Shown: positions 10,567 to 23,222 of the stretch, piece by piece
Layout: the number at the start of each line of letters is the position of its first letter
Position numbering within the stretch: position 1 is the stretch's first letter
Assembly (NCBI GenBank): GCA_022749755.1
Contig: CM040453.1
Location: 15,261,368 to 15,325,367 of the forward strand
Origin: Azadirachta indica
Lineage: Eukaryota > Streptophyta > Magnoliopsida > Sapindales > Meliaceae
Direction of reading: 5' to 3'
DNA: 64,000 nt
The notes under the pieces: model-generated
Databases searched by the model: none
Seen by the model: the letters and a program-made list of their open reading frames with translations, nothing else
Told to the model about the DNA's origin: nothing
Program-made: the position numbers and the translations under genes

Positions 10567-12265
10567 GGGGTATTATCACATATCTCCCCTGAGTCATCAA
10601 AAACTATCACATAAATAGAAAATATTGGTTTTGTATCATAGATCTCTTCTTGACTGTTATTTGACTAAGTTTTGTATCATAGATCTCTTCTTGACTGTTA
10701 TTTGACTAACACTCATGTATACAATTATAAAATTGCCCTCAACTTTATTATTTTTATTTCAAAAGTAATTCTATGAAAAAATAATAGATCATGTTAATTT
10801 TAGTTAAATTATAATCAAATCTTAATCCAACTTAAATAGAAATAAGAGGAATATTCTTAAAATTCTTAAAATAAAATAATCTGGCACTTAATTCTTGATT
10901 CTACATTAATGTGACTTAAAAAGTTTAGGCTGCTAGTCAATCTACTTTAAGTAAAACAAGTCCGTTGTTAAGTAATTAGTTAACTTAAAAGCTTAATATG
11001 CTATTTCTATTCAACATGATTTGCTGAAATTTTACGCAATAGAGGCTTGATCTGTATTTACCTAAATGCAAGCTTGGTTTGTTGGGTTAGTAAATTTCGT
11101 CTATGATTTTCCATGTTTATTTTTGCCATAGAAAACTTGAGATAGTAAGTGTAGATATAGAAGACAAATTTAATCATGTGCTTCTTAGGCCTTAGCAACT
11201 AGATGGTAGCTTCTGTTTATTTATACCGTAAAATTTATATGAACTTTTCTGTAATTGCTCTTTGTGATGAAAAGAATTCCACACAAGCGCTTTAAAGACA
11301 CACAAAAGTGTAGGTAGAGCTGGATGTATGGGAGAAATTGAAGTTACTTCTCTAATTTTTCCTGTTTCACGCGTTTTGTTTGACTACTTCATGTTTGTGT
11401 AGAAGGATCTTTCACTATTATTACTTGATTTCTCAATTCTTGTAGGCTGTGTAGTTTGATTTAGTAAATTCATGGACACCAAACAAATGCAAATATAAGT
11501 CAGAAACCACTATCACTCAGAAAACCATCACAACCACTTTGTCTAATGCCACAAATGGTGTATATTCAAGACAAAAACAATTGCTATACATTATACCTTC
11601 ATCAAATATGCAGCTCATATGCCTCTCATTATCGTCATCTTAGAGCTTTCAGGAGTAAAACTCAGAAAATAACAAACCCACAAATATTACCCTGTAATCA
11701 ATCATAATATTCCAGCCAAGAACACGAACACATACAAATCCACTGATCAAATACAAAATCGAACTGTAAATTGATATGAGAGTTAAAAACCCATAATTCT
11801 AAACCCTAGAATATCAACAATTCACAGAAACCACATCTCAATCTAACGTGCATGCATAAAAAAACGATGTAAAATAGCATTTGTACCTGACATTCACTGG
11901 GATCTGGGAGTTTCTTGTTCTTCTTCAAGCTGCGATTTTCCCTTTCTTGGTGTGTGAATCTTGTTCGTTTGAGTCGATGTAGCTAGATTCAAGCTACGAT
12001 TTGCAAAAAATGGTTGGTTTTGTTGATTTGATTATTTTGCAAACATACCCATCTTCTCTTTTCTTTCAAGTTTGAAATTGGTATCTGCTATTTTCAGACA
12101 AAAAGCAACAATCAAAACCCAAAGTGCTTTTACGATTATAACGTTGAAGTTGACAGTAAAATAACGGTCAATTCCAACGTCCGGGGAGGTATGTGGTACA
12201 AAATTAATAGTTTCTATTTATGTGATAATTTTTGATATTTCAGAGAAGGTATGTAATAATATCTT
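10567..12265. mobile_element. non-autonomous Mutator-like element nested in the LTR (copy A)
   Basis: A 1699-base insertion into the 5' LTR. The flanks carry a perfect 10-base duplication AAATTTTTAC (10557-10566 and 12266-12275). The ends are terminal inverted repeats of roughly 70 bases: the left reads GTATTATCACATATCTCCCC and the right, reverse-complemented, GATATTATTACATACCTTCT, with homology continuing inward. TSD length and long TIRs fit Mutator-like elements. No transposase is visible. On the minus strand near 11880-11990 there is a less AT-rich stretch ending in a splice-donor-like AG/GTACAA, possibly a captured host exon. Confidence 0.82.
10629..10710. repeat. 41-bp tandem duplication
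   Basis: A 41-base unit beginning TTTTGTATCATAGATCTC occurs twice head to tail (10629-10669 and 10670-10710) inside the Mutator-like element of copy A. Copy C has one unit. Confidence 0.85.
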
Positions 12266-13940
12266 AAATTTTTACAAACTTAACTTTAGGGTGGATGTAA
12301 AATTTTATTTCACTTAAATCGGGGCAAATTTCAATTTTATATAATTTTTCAAAGTTTATACTTCGATTTGGAAGTCTTAAAATTTTGCAACGTTGTTCTA
12401 AAAAAAAAAAATTATTTAGATGACCAAATGATTCTTAAAAAATTATAAAATTTAGTATGATGATTATTTTATTTGCCTAGTAGTTTTGTATAAATTTCAT
12501 AATTTTTAAGTAATCACAAAAATAATTATAAATTTTTGATTGAAAGTATTGTAAAATTATTACATTTTAGATAAATTTCTGTTAAATAGAATTTAAATTG
12601 TTTAGAAAATCTTTATGAATTAGAAATGAGATGAAACTTTTACATATGATATTTTAAAGTGTACTTAGCAAATTTAGAAAGTTTGGATTGATTCAATTTG
12701 TAATTTAAGAGATAATAATTTTGGAGTTTAGGATGGTTAGAAAAGAAACCAGAAATCAAATTCATGGAGGGTTAAGTTTAGGTTATAAAATTTGTTATTT
12801 AAGGCATAATTGAAATTCTGAAATTTATGTGTATGTGATGTAGTAAATGCCCTTTATTATATAGGGAGTTTGGAATCTTCGAATGAGTAGAAGTAACTTA
12901 AGACTTGTGCTTGGATTGAGGTAAGTAATTCCATTTATAGCGAATTTGTGTTTACTTTGCAACATAAGTATGTTTTCTGCTAATATCTATTTATTTTAAT
13001 GTTTTAGAAATATCTATGAAACATTTATTATGAAAAGAAGTTATGGTATACACTTGTATATCTTGTCTTCATATTTAAATGAAAAGATTTTTTATAACAT
13101 TAATCTCATCTTAAAACATTGCAAATGATTTTATAAAGTATGTATTAACGCAAGCCAGTATATTGGAAATAAATGATAATGTGGTTAATGAAAGAAAAAT
13201 AATTTGGCTCATCTATCTATAGTATTCTAAGTTTGATTCCAATATTGATTATGTTCGACTACGGTTAATATCTCTGTTTGAACTAGCCAAGATTCTATTT
13301 TGATTATACATATTATATTATTCTATTATTGGCGGGGCCACTACTAGTATAGGTGACACTATGTGACATGAGCGATATAAAGGCATTTTCTATAAAGACT
13401 TTTATGAGTTGAACATTTTGTTATTATGGTTAATTATTGTTAATCATATTTATTCATAATGACTTTATTTTTAAATCTTACATTTCAAAATATTCCATTT
13501 GTGATTACTTGAATTTATGATTAAAGGTTTGCGAAACATTTTGTGATTATGAAGAAAAGGACATATACATATATTATGAATGGCATTACTTACCAAATTA
13601 ACGACTCACCTCTCGTAATTTACATTTTGTAGATTAAATAGCCTAAAGCGGTAATTTGATAACATATCTTGGAGAATAGCATTGGATTTCCTGTTTATTG
13701 TTTTGTGTTAATAGATGTTTAAGGATACTATTATTGTTATTTATGCTTCACTTGGCTTGTATTTAGAGGTTTAATTTTTAATAAGATCATGAGGATCATT
13801 TGATGTTATTGGGAGCATTTGATTCATCTAATAATATTTTCAGGCATTTCAGTTGAAGATTTATAGTTGAGTAACGTAAAATTCGAATTGGAGTTTGTAG
13901 CCCCTAGATTACTTATATTGGATTTGGGGCTTTACATTTA

Positions 13941-13956
13941 TGGTACTAGAGCCAAG
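13941..13956 (+). other. degenerate primer-binding site of gypsy element 1
   Basis: TGGTACTAGAGCCAAG lies four bases after the LTR end. It resembles TGGTATCAGAGC, the usual plant-gypsy site that pairs with initiator tRNA-Met, with two bases exchanged. Confidence 0.6.
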
Positions 13957-14337
13957 TTAATGATTCTGTAGACTTGAGTGAATAATATTTTGAGATCTAT
14001 GAATAATTCTGTGGACTTATTAGGAAAAGATTTTGAGTTCTGTTGATTTACAGATCTAGGTTTGGATTTTTTGTCTGTGTTTTATGTGAGGACAAAATTA
14101 GTAGATAAGAAACTGTTGCACTTTTGATTTTGATTTCTTCCTTTATAACTTATGTCTTGTTAAAATATGTAGAAGTTGACTTATGATTTGTGTTTTATTT
14201 AACTTTATTTAAATACTTGTAGTTGTTAGTAATAACTTTTATTTGTTTGCTTTTATTTGTAAATTTTTTATATCCATATTTATGGATAATGTGATGTTTT
14301 CTAATATGTATTACAAAATCTATTTGTTTAAACAAGG

Positions 14338-17300
14338 ATGGCACATAGAGTTGTTAACAGAACTAAAGCATCAAGTTCTAGAAACCCTCCACTTACTGCA
14401 GAGAAGGCTAATCCAACTATTTTTAAGATGGCTCAAGAAGCCAACCCTTTGATGTGCATGACAGCTAGGATGATGGACCCACAGGACAGGCTGATTAGGG
14501 AATTCACTCGTGATATAGAAGTTACACGACGTAATATGGATACAGAAGGACAAGGTAGTAACAATAAGGGTGGAGATGCAGTTATTTTAAATCGATTCAA
14601 CAAATTAGGACCTTTAATTTTTCATAGGACCACAAATCCTTTGGTAATGGAAGTATGGTTGAAATAGGTTGAGAAAATATTCATTGTTATGGGATGTGAC
14701 ACTGATCGCAGGGTTGTGCTAGCATCATTTGTACTTCAGAGAGAGGTAGATTATTAATAAGATGCTAAGGCTCGCCTCTTGAGGGCCTAATTAGATGGAA
14801 GCCTATCACTTGGAATTTGTTTGTAGATAAATTCTTAGAGAAATACTTTCCTTGACAAGTTCGGGATAAAATGGAGGCTAACTTTTTTAGGTTGATACTA
14901 GGGTCAAAGTGAGTAATTGAGTATGACGAGCAGTTTACAGCTTCATCGTGATTTGCCCTTATGTTAGTGGTTGATGAGGGTAGAAATTGCAGACGATTTC
15001 TTGAAGAGCTACGTTCGATGATTAAGTCTTGTCTATCTGCTCTTAAGATAACTATGTAAGCTGATTTGGTAGATCGCGCTATCATTACTAAGAGGGACTT
15101 GGTTGAATCTCAAGCTGTATTGGATAAGAAAGGTAAACATAATGGTTAAGGTGGGTCTTGAGATAGGAGTTTTAACAAACAAGGTGGCCAACCCCAAAGG
15201 TAGATTGCTGGAGATAATTAGAGTAGTTATAAGTGATCTCATACTATTGCTTCCCAAAAGAACACAACACCTTACCCTCATTGTGGTAGGATGCATTAGA
15301 GAGAATGTTATTTGAAGTTAAGAGCCTGTTTTATTTGTGGTGAAATAGAAAATAGGCTTAGAGATTGCTTGAAGTAACACGGGGTTGGTATAAAGACCCA
15401 AGTTGATGAGGGGCAGAAGAAGAAACAAAAAGTTTATGGACGTGGCTTCGTTATGACTTAGCAAAATGCTAGGGCATTTAACAAAATGGTATCAAGTATA
15501 TTGACCTTATTCTCTAGAGATGCTAAGGCCTTGTTTGATTTTGGTGCCACCCATTCATTCATATTATATGCATTTGCTTGTCATGTGGATAAACCTATTA
15601 AACTATTAGAATATCATTTGTCAATTTATACTCTTACAGGTAATAATGTATTGATCGATTGTATTTACAAATTTTATATGATTAATCTTTGTGGCAAAGA
15701 GTTTTTAGTTGATCTGTTACCTTTAGAGATGCATGATTTTGATGTTATGCTAGGAATGAGTTGGTTAGCTACTTACCATACCATATTGATTGCTTTACTA
15801 AAAAGATTGTGTTTCGTATCTTAGGAGAGGCAAATTTAAACTTTAGAGGAATTCCGAATTGTAACCATGCTTTGATTTCCATAGTCAAAGCTAAGAAGAT
15901 GTTGTGGAAAGGTTGTGCAAGGTTCTTGGTTTGTGTAGTAATTTATGAGGCTGGCAAAGTTTGTTTAAAAGATATACCCATAGTATGAAAGTTCGGTGAT
16001 GTTTTTCTTGATGAATTACCAAGTTTACCCTTTAGTAGAGAGGTGAAGTTTGGTATTGACATAGTACCCGGCACAGCACCTATATCTAAGCCCAATATCG
16101 GATGGTACCTTTAAAGCTAAAAGAATTAAATGTGCAATTGTAAGAATTGTTAGATAAAGGTTTTATTCGGCCTAATATTTCACCGTACGGCGTTCTAATG
16201 TTATTTGTCAAGAAGAAAGATGGTACAATGAGACTATACATTGATTATTAGTAGCTAAATCTTGTCACTATTAAGAAAAAGTACCCACTTCATTGAATTG
16301 ATGATCTTTTTGATCAATTTCAAGGTGTAGCAGTGTTTTCAAAAATTGATCTACGATCAGGATACCATCAATTAAGAGTCAAGAGTAATGATATTCCTAA
16401 GACAGCTTTCAAAACATAATATAGGTATTATGAGTTTTTGGTGATGCTGTTGGATTTGACTAATGTTCATATAGCTTTCATGGACTTAATGAATATGGTG
16501 TTCTAACCATATCTTGTTCTATTTGCCATAGTATTCATTGACGACATCTTGATGTATTCAAAGAGCAAGGAAGAACATGAGGAACATTTGAGGTTGGTGT
16601 TGTAAACACTTCTGAAGGAAAAGTTTCACACCAAATTTAAGAAATGTGAGTTCTAGTTAGACAAGGTTACCTTTTTAGGGAATGTGCTAAAGTGAAGGCA
16701 ATAGTAAATTAGGAACAACCTTCCATTGTCACTAAGGTTAGAGGCTTCTTAAGTTTAGTTAGTTATTATCGACGATTCATGGAATGTTTCTCTAGTATTG
16801 CAGCTTCATTGACAAATTTGATAAAAAAATGTGTCAAGTTTGTTTGGGATGACGCATGCAAGAGGAGTTTTCACGAACTGAAAAGTAGGTTGGTATCCAA
16901 CATAGTTTTGACTATCCCTACAAGTGGTGGGGGTTTTACAATATATGGTGATGTTTCTAAGAGAGGATTAAGTTGTATGTTAATGCAACATGGCAAGCTA
17001 GTTGTATATGCTTTTAGACAATTGAAGATTCATAAACAAAATTATCTGACTCTGATTTGGAGTTAGTAACAGTAGTGTTTGGTTTTAAGATCTTGAGACA
17101 TTACCTATATAAAGAAAGTTGTGAGATTTTCACAGATCATAAAAGTTTAAAGTACTTATTCACTTAAAAAGAGCATAACCTCAGGCAAAGAAGGTGGTTA
17201 AAACTCGTAAAGAATTATGATATTTCTATTAACTACCATCGTGGTAAGGCGAACGTGGTGGCGGATACGTTAAGTAGACAATTATTTAGTTCTATGGCAT

Positions 17301-18890
17301 GTTTAATCAGTATTTAAAGATATATTTTAGAAGACTTAAATAAGATAGGGTTCAAGATAGTGACACGTGGGCATGTTAACCTTTTGGCACATTTGAGAGT
17401 ACAACTACCTTACTTGATAGAATAAAAATGTTTCAGAGAGAGGATTCACAACTTATTAAGATTATTGAGGAAGTGAAAAATGAGTGCAAATTAGAGTTTA
17501 GATTGGTAGATAATGATGTGTTATGATTAGGGCAAAAGATATGTGTGCTAATGAAAAATGAGCTAAAGGAAGAAATTATGAGAAAAGCCTATGAGTCGAT
17601 TAACAGTGTACATTCTGGTAGTACCGAAATATACCATGATTTAAAGAACAAATTTTGATAGAAAAATATGAAGAATAAGATTGCTGCATTTATATCACGA
17701 TACTTAGTATGTCAGTAGGTTAAGATTGAACATCAGAGACTAGGAGAGCTTTTGCAATTGCTTTGTATTCTAAAGTGGAAATGGGAGAATATCACTATAA
17801 ACTTTGTTAGTGGATTACCCCATTCTAAGAGAGGTTGTGATTCCAAGTTTTGGGTGAGGTAAAAGTATAAACAGTTTACTTATTTTCTGGTAAACAGTTT
17901 AGGTTAACTAAGTCTACTTATTTTCTGGTAGTTAAAAGTATAAACAGTTCAGGTTAGATGGCGAAGATATTCTTGGGTGAGGTAGTGAGGTTGTATAGTA
18001 TACCGGTATCAATCGCATTTGATAAGGATCCTTATTTTACTTCCAAGTTTTCGGCTAGCCTACACAAGGAATTAGGAACGAAGCTGAGTTTCAGCACAAC
18101 TTTCCATCTTTAGACAAATGGTTAATCAGAACGAACGATATAAACTCTTGAAGACATGTTGCAAGCTTGTGTTCTAGACTTAAGTGGTACTTGGGAGGAG
18201 CTTCTCACTCTTATTGAGTTTGCGTACAAAAATAGTATTCACTCGTGCATATATATGGCTTCTTATAAAGCTTTATATAGTAGGAAGTGTATATCTCTTA
18301 TATGTGGGGACGAGGTTGGAGAAAGACAACTATTAAGGCTAAAAATGGTACAGATTATTGTAGGGAAAATCAAATTGATTAGAGAATGACTTCGAACAAT
18401 GCAGAGTAGATAAAAGAATTATATAAATCATCGCAAATATGACATAGAGTTTTAAGTTGCGAATTTTGTATTTTTAAAAGTGTCCTCTTGGAAAGGAGTA
18501 TTTCGCTTTAGGAAGAAAAGTAAATTCAGCCCTAGGTTCATAGGACCGTTTGAGATTTTGGAAAGGATTGGTCTTATAGCTTATTGCATAGTCTTACCAC
18601 CTAGTTTTGCTAGATTGCACAATGAGTTTAATGTTTCAATACTAAGAAAATATGTGCCAAACCCTACACATGTGCTAGACTATCAATCGATCCAAATCAA
18701 TGAAGATATGCCATATGAGGAGAAGCCTATGGAGATCATTGACCAAAAAGAACATGTCCTAAGGAATAAGCTCATTTCATTAGTAAAGGTACGTTGGACA
18801 ATCATATGAGAGAGGAAGTGACATGGGAAGGTGAAGCAGAAATGCGAGAAAAGTACTCTAAGCTTTTTCAAGTGCAAGGTACGTAGAAAT
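14338..18890 (+). pseudogene. gag-pol remnant of gypsy element 1
   Basis: Pieces of one polyprotein in several frames. Gag starts near 14338. A zinc knuckle lies near 15331-15374 (CFICGEIENRLRDC, its histidine replaced by asparagine). A protease piece near 15525-15560 reads FDFGATHSFI where the family has D-S/T-G. Reverse transcriptase lies near 16100-16780 and keeps FIDDILMYS. RNase H (near 16830-17290) includes IYGDVS and ends at NYHRGKANVVADTLSR. Integrase and its C-terminal tail (LRKYVPNPTHVLDYQ) reach about 18880. Many stops and frameshifts break every domain. Related to element 2 over its whole length. Confidence 0.85.
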
Positions 18891-18910
18891 TTCAATGACG
18901 AAATTTCTTT

Positions 18911-18924
18911 GAGAGGGAAAGAAG
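18911..18924 (+). other. polypurine tract of gypsy element 1
   Basis: GAGAGGGAAAGAAG lies immediately before the 3' LTR start and is identical before the 3' LTR of element 2. It is the expected plus-strand priming site. Confidence 0.8.
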
Positions 18925-19984
18925 TATAACAACCTATTTTTTTTTCTTACTAATTAGGAAAGAAATTATGAGTTTATGAGATAGTGCTAATAATGTAGAA
19001 TTTTTTTTTTTTAATTTTGAAATCACATGTTTTAAACTTGGGAAGTGGATAATTTGATTTATTACGTATTAGGTCTTTGTCTTTTCTTTACTAGTTTAGG
19101 GTTGTCTTAGGAGGAATTATATAAACATACTTTATTTTATTTTTCTTTTCTTTGTCTCTGCCTGCCATTCTTACAAAACAAATGTATTTATTTGCTCACT
19201 TTGGTGGCGTAGCTTTCTTATAGACTTGTTAAGTCAAGGTAAAAGTTTTAACTATATTATACTCATGCATATTTTCAGTTCTTATATCTTCTTTATTTTA
19301 TATTAGTGCTGTTTCATAATTTTCTATATAAATTCTTAAAGGCTGTTATTAAGAGTAGTTTGTGTGATTTTTGTATTTTGATTAGGAATTCTAGTTTTTA
19401 GTTAACTTTTTACATACTATTAATTGATTTGTATTGAACTTTACACTATTTGTTGTGTACAGAGTATATGAACAAATCTAATGGAAGTCCTGTCAAGAAT
19501 TTTGTATTAAAATTTTTACAAACTTAAACATCACGAATTAAGGTGCATGTAGAATTTTGTTTCACTCAAATCGGGTCAAATTCAATTTTATATAATTTTT
19601 CGAAATTAATACTTGGATTCTAGAAGTCTGAAAATTCTGCAATGTTGTCTTGGGAAAAAAAAATTATTTAGATAGCCAAATGATTTTTAAAAATTATAAA
19701 ATTTGATACGATGGTTCTTTTATCTATTTAATAATTTTATAAATTTCATAATTTTTGAGTAACCAAAAAAATAGTTATAAATTTTTGATTGAAAGTACCA
19801 TAAAACTGTTATATTTTAGATTGATTTCTATTAAATGAAATCTAAATTATTCAGAATATCTTCATGAATAAAAAATGAGATGAAACTTTTACATATGATA
19901 TTTCGAAGTGCACTTAGCAAATCTAGAAAGTTTTGGGTTGATTCAATTTGTAATTTGAGAGATAAAAATCTTGGAGTTTAGGAT
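18925..19984 (+). repeat. 3' LTR of gypsy element 1, truncated
   Basis: It matches the first 1.06 kb of the LTR, then stops after TTGGAGTTTAGGAT where other copies continue GGTTAGAAAAG. It has no nested Mutator-like element at the position where the 5' LTR does, which shows the nested insertion hit only the 5' LTR. Confidence 0.85.
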
Positions 19985-20078
19985 CTCATTCAGAAATTTG
20001 ATCCTTGTGTGTCTTTTGATATAATTACTTAATGGAATCTTAAAGTTTGTTTCTCACTGTACTTTATACACTTTGTAG

Positions 20079-21686
<1,608 letters not shown>

Positions 21687-22144
21687 ATTGTCAACCTAGA
21701 TGGACGGTACTAGCATTTTCTCTTGTTCTGTAACTAAAATTATATGGAAAATTATGCCCAATGGTCAAGTTTGGGTTTGGTTTGAACAGAAACAAACAAA
21801 TAATAGTTAACAACTGTGTATTCACGTGCAAAAGAAGAAATAAACATTGTGCATCCAATTCGTAAAATGTGCATAAATACATTTTTGGATGTCAATAAAT
21901 AAAAATTATATTGTGCAAGATATAGTTTGCTTTATTTTTTTTTCTCTTTTCTCTTTTATCTAGAAAGATAGACACAACAATGCACATCACACATAAAGAT
22001 TACAGAAGCATTTTAGCCAGGTCTTCATTGTACATGTCTCATCTATGTGCATACATGAAAGATGGTTGTAATTAAGTTTTATACCCCATATCAGCAACTG
22101 GAAACTTGAAGAATATAGTTGGGAATCACGGCTTGATACAGCAG
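21687..22144. other. 3' flank between convergent dihydropyrimidinase and Q-rich gene remnants
   Basis: Non-coding, AT-rich. It probably contains the 3' UTRs of the plus-strand dihydropyrimidinase fragment and the minus-strand gene to its right. Confidence 0.5.
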
Positions 22145-22439
22145 TTAATGTAGGTCAAGATCTTCGTTTTCCTCTGCAAGACAAAAGTTCCGAAGTATTA
22201 GAGAGAAGAATATGGACATAGTTTTGTTCTTCTTTTTCGATGCCTAATCTACTTATTATTGTACTGTCTACCTTTTTCCTTCTTATTTTCTTTACTTGGC
22301 AAGAATAAATTTCTCTAGACAATTGCATTACATATACTGATATCCATGTAATTGAACAATTCAGAAACAAATAACAGTGATGATTATGTATGTATAACGG
22401 AGTCTTACCATAACTGAGTCTTCTTGTTGTTGCTGTTGC

Positions 22440-22470
<31 letters not shown>

Positions 22471-22597
22471 GAGCTGCAAGGATTTCCTGTTCATTCCCAA
22501 AGCTGCACCGGACATCAGCCTTTTGCCCAATTTGTGAACTGTGTATATCAGATTGCTTCATCCTCAAGCGAAAGCCCAATTTGTTAGGTTTTCTTTC
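22145..22597 (-). CDS. candidate exons of an unrecognised glutamine-rich protein
   Basis: On the minus strand an acceptor-like CTTTCACAG at 22598 precedes an open exon encoding RKPNKLGFRLRMKQSDIHSS and QKADVRCSFGNEQEILAA, then 16 glutamines (mixed CAA and CAG) and EDSVM. It ends at a donor GTAAGA (exon about 22409-22597). A final short exon follows an acceptor at TTGCAG near 22174; with AGAG as the acceptor it encodes ENEDLDLH and a TAA stop at 22145-22147. If translation begins in this exon, the first ATG is at 22559-22561. I do not recognise the protein. The polyglutamine run and the small final exon look like the end of a regulatory protein, but that is inference. The acceptor choice of the final exon is uncertain. 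Confidence 0.4.
22415..22475 (-). repeat. CAA/CAG repeat coding for 16 glutamines
   Basis: A trinucleotide run, GTT/GCT on the plus strand. Mixed codons in one half suggest it is older than a pure slippage run. Confidence 0.85.
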
Positions 22598-22930
22598 TGT
22601 GAAAGCAAGAAGTGTAGAGATCTAAGACCACTAACACCAACTTTTGAGGGAGATTAGTTTATTTTGTGATTGTGCTTGGGGCAGGGCAAGGTGAGGCACA
22701 TTTTATTTGGTCTGATGCAAATTCCTAAAGCTGAGATGGCTAAAACTGAAAGTTAAGAAGAATGTACAGGGACGGTGATATTGACAATGAGAGATAAAAT
22801 TGATTGTGATTCTTGTGCACTATCTTGCCATCCATAAAAATTTCACAAGTTGGTTCATTTCAGTCATCTGTAAGTTTTGGGTGTCCTTTCTCTAATCCAT
22901 TAGAATATAAATAGATAACTAAATTGTAGT
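22598..22930. other. no gene seen
   Basis: Between two minus-strand exon candidates. It could be an intron or spacer. I see no domain or repeat. Confidence 0.4.
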
Positions 22931-23028
22931 TTAATCATCCCTCTGTTCAAATGCATTGTTTTCTCGCCCCGATTGACTTTGCTTGTTGATGGACTGCCTG
23001 CCTTCAATTGATTCAATGGCATAACTAC
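22931..23028 (-). CDS. candidate terminal exon, unknown gene
   Basis: A pyrimidine-rich stretch ending TTGTGTAG precedes an open stretch encoding SYAIESIEGRQSINKQSQSG and then RENNAFEQRDD, followed by TAA (22931-22933). It looks like the last exon of a gene whose upstream part would lie to the right, where the tandem array starts 200 bases away. It could also belong to the same broken locus as the glutamine-rich exon. No family recognised. Confidence 0.3.
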
Positions 23029-23222
23029 CTACACAAGGGAGAAATATCACGTAACTAAGTCAATGACATTGAAGTAAAGTTAATGAAATAAGCACAGAAT
23101 AAAAATTAAAGAATGCAAGTTATGAATATGCGTGTTCGTGGCTAACAAGAAAGAGTAGGAAGTCTGTCGCAAGAACTATACTACTCAATATTATGAATCC
23201 CAATGCATGCACAGTGATTCCA

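Larger units (their letters stand above)
9980..13936 (+). repeat. 5' LTR of gypsy element 1
   Basis: It begins TATAACAGCC (ancestrally probably TGTAAC) and ends GGGGCTTTACA. Removing the nested element leaves about 2.25 kb, matching the 2260-base 3' LTR of element 2 (44207-46466). The stretch 12276-13936 is simply LTR and holds no separate gene. Confidence 0.85.
4090..19984 (+). repeat. segmental duplication, copy A
   Basis: From the word AAATAAATGATTC near 4100 onward the sequence matches copy C (from about 51580) almost base for base through the NAC gene, the CNL tail, the COA3-like fragment, the TIR-NBS piece and into the gypsy 5' LTR. Compared with C, copy A lacks about 3.1 kb of TNL sequence at about 9440. 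It carries the full gypsy interior and a truncated 3' LTR, and ends where the LTR meets dihydropyrimidinase sequence at 19984/19985. Coordinates of the left edge are approximate. Confidence 0.85.
9980..19984 (+). mobile_element. Ty3/gypsy LTR retrotransposon, element 1 (copy A)
   Basis: Order of parts: 5' LTR (9980-13936, swollen by a nested Mutator-like element), a degenerate primer-binding site, gag, zinc knuckle, protease, reverse transcriptase, RNase H, integrase, polypurine tract and a truncated 3' LTR (18925-19984). The gene order with integrase last marks Ty3/gypsy rather than copia. The element sits in the TIR exon of the TNL gene. The interior is riddled with stops, so it cannot move by itself. 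Its right end is lost and abuts dihydropyrimidinase intron sequence. Confidence 0.88.

Noticed and set aside
13941..13956. tRNA gene
   Set aside because: Only a primer-binding-site-like word at the LTR edge; no cloverleaf around it.
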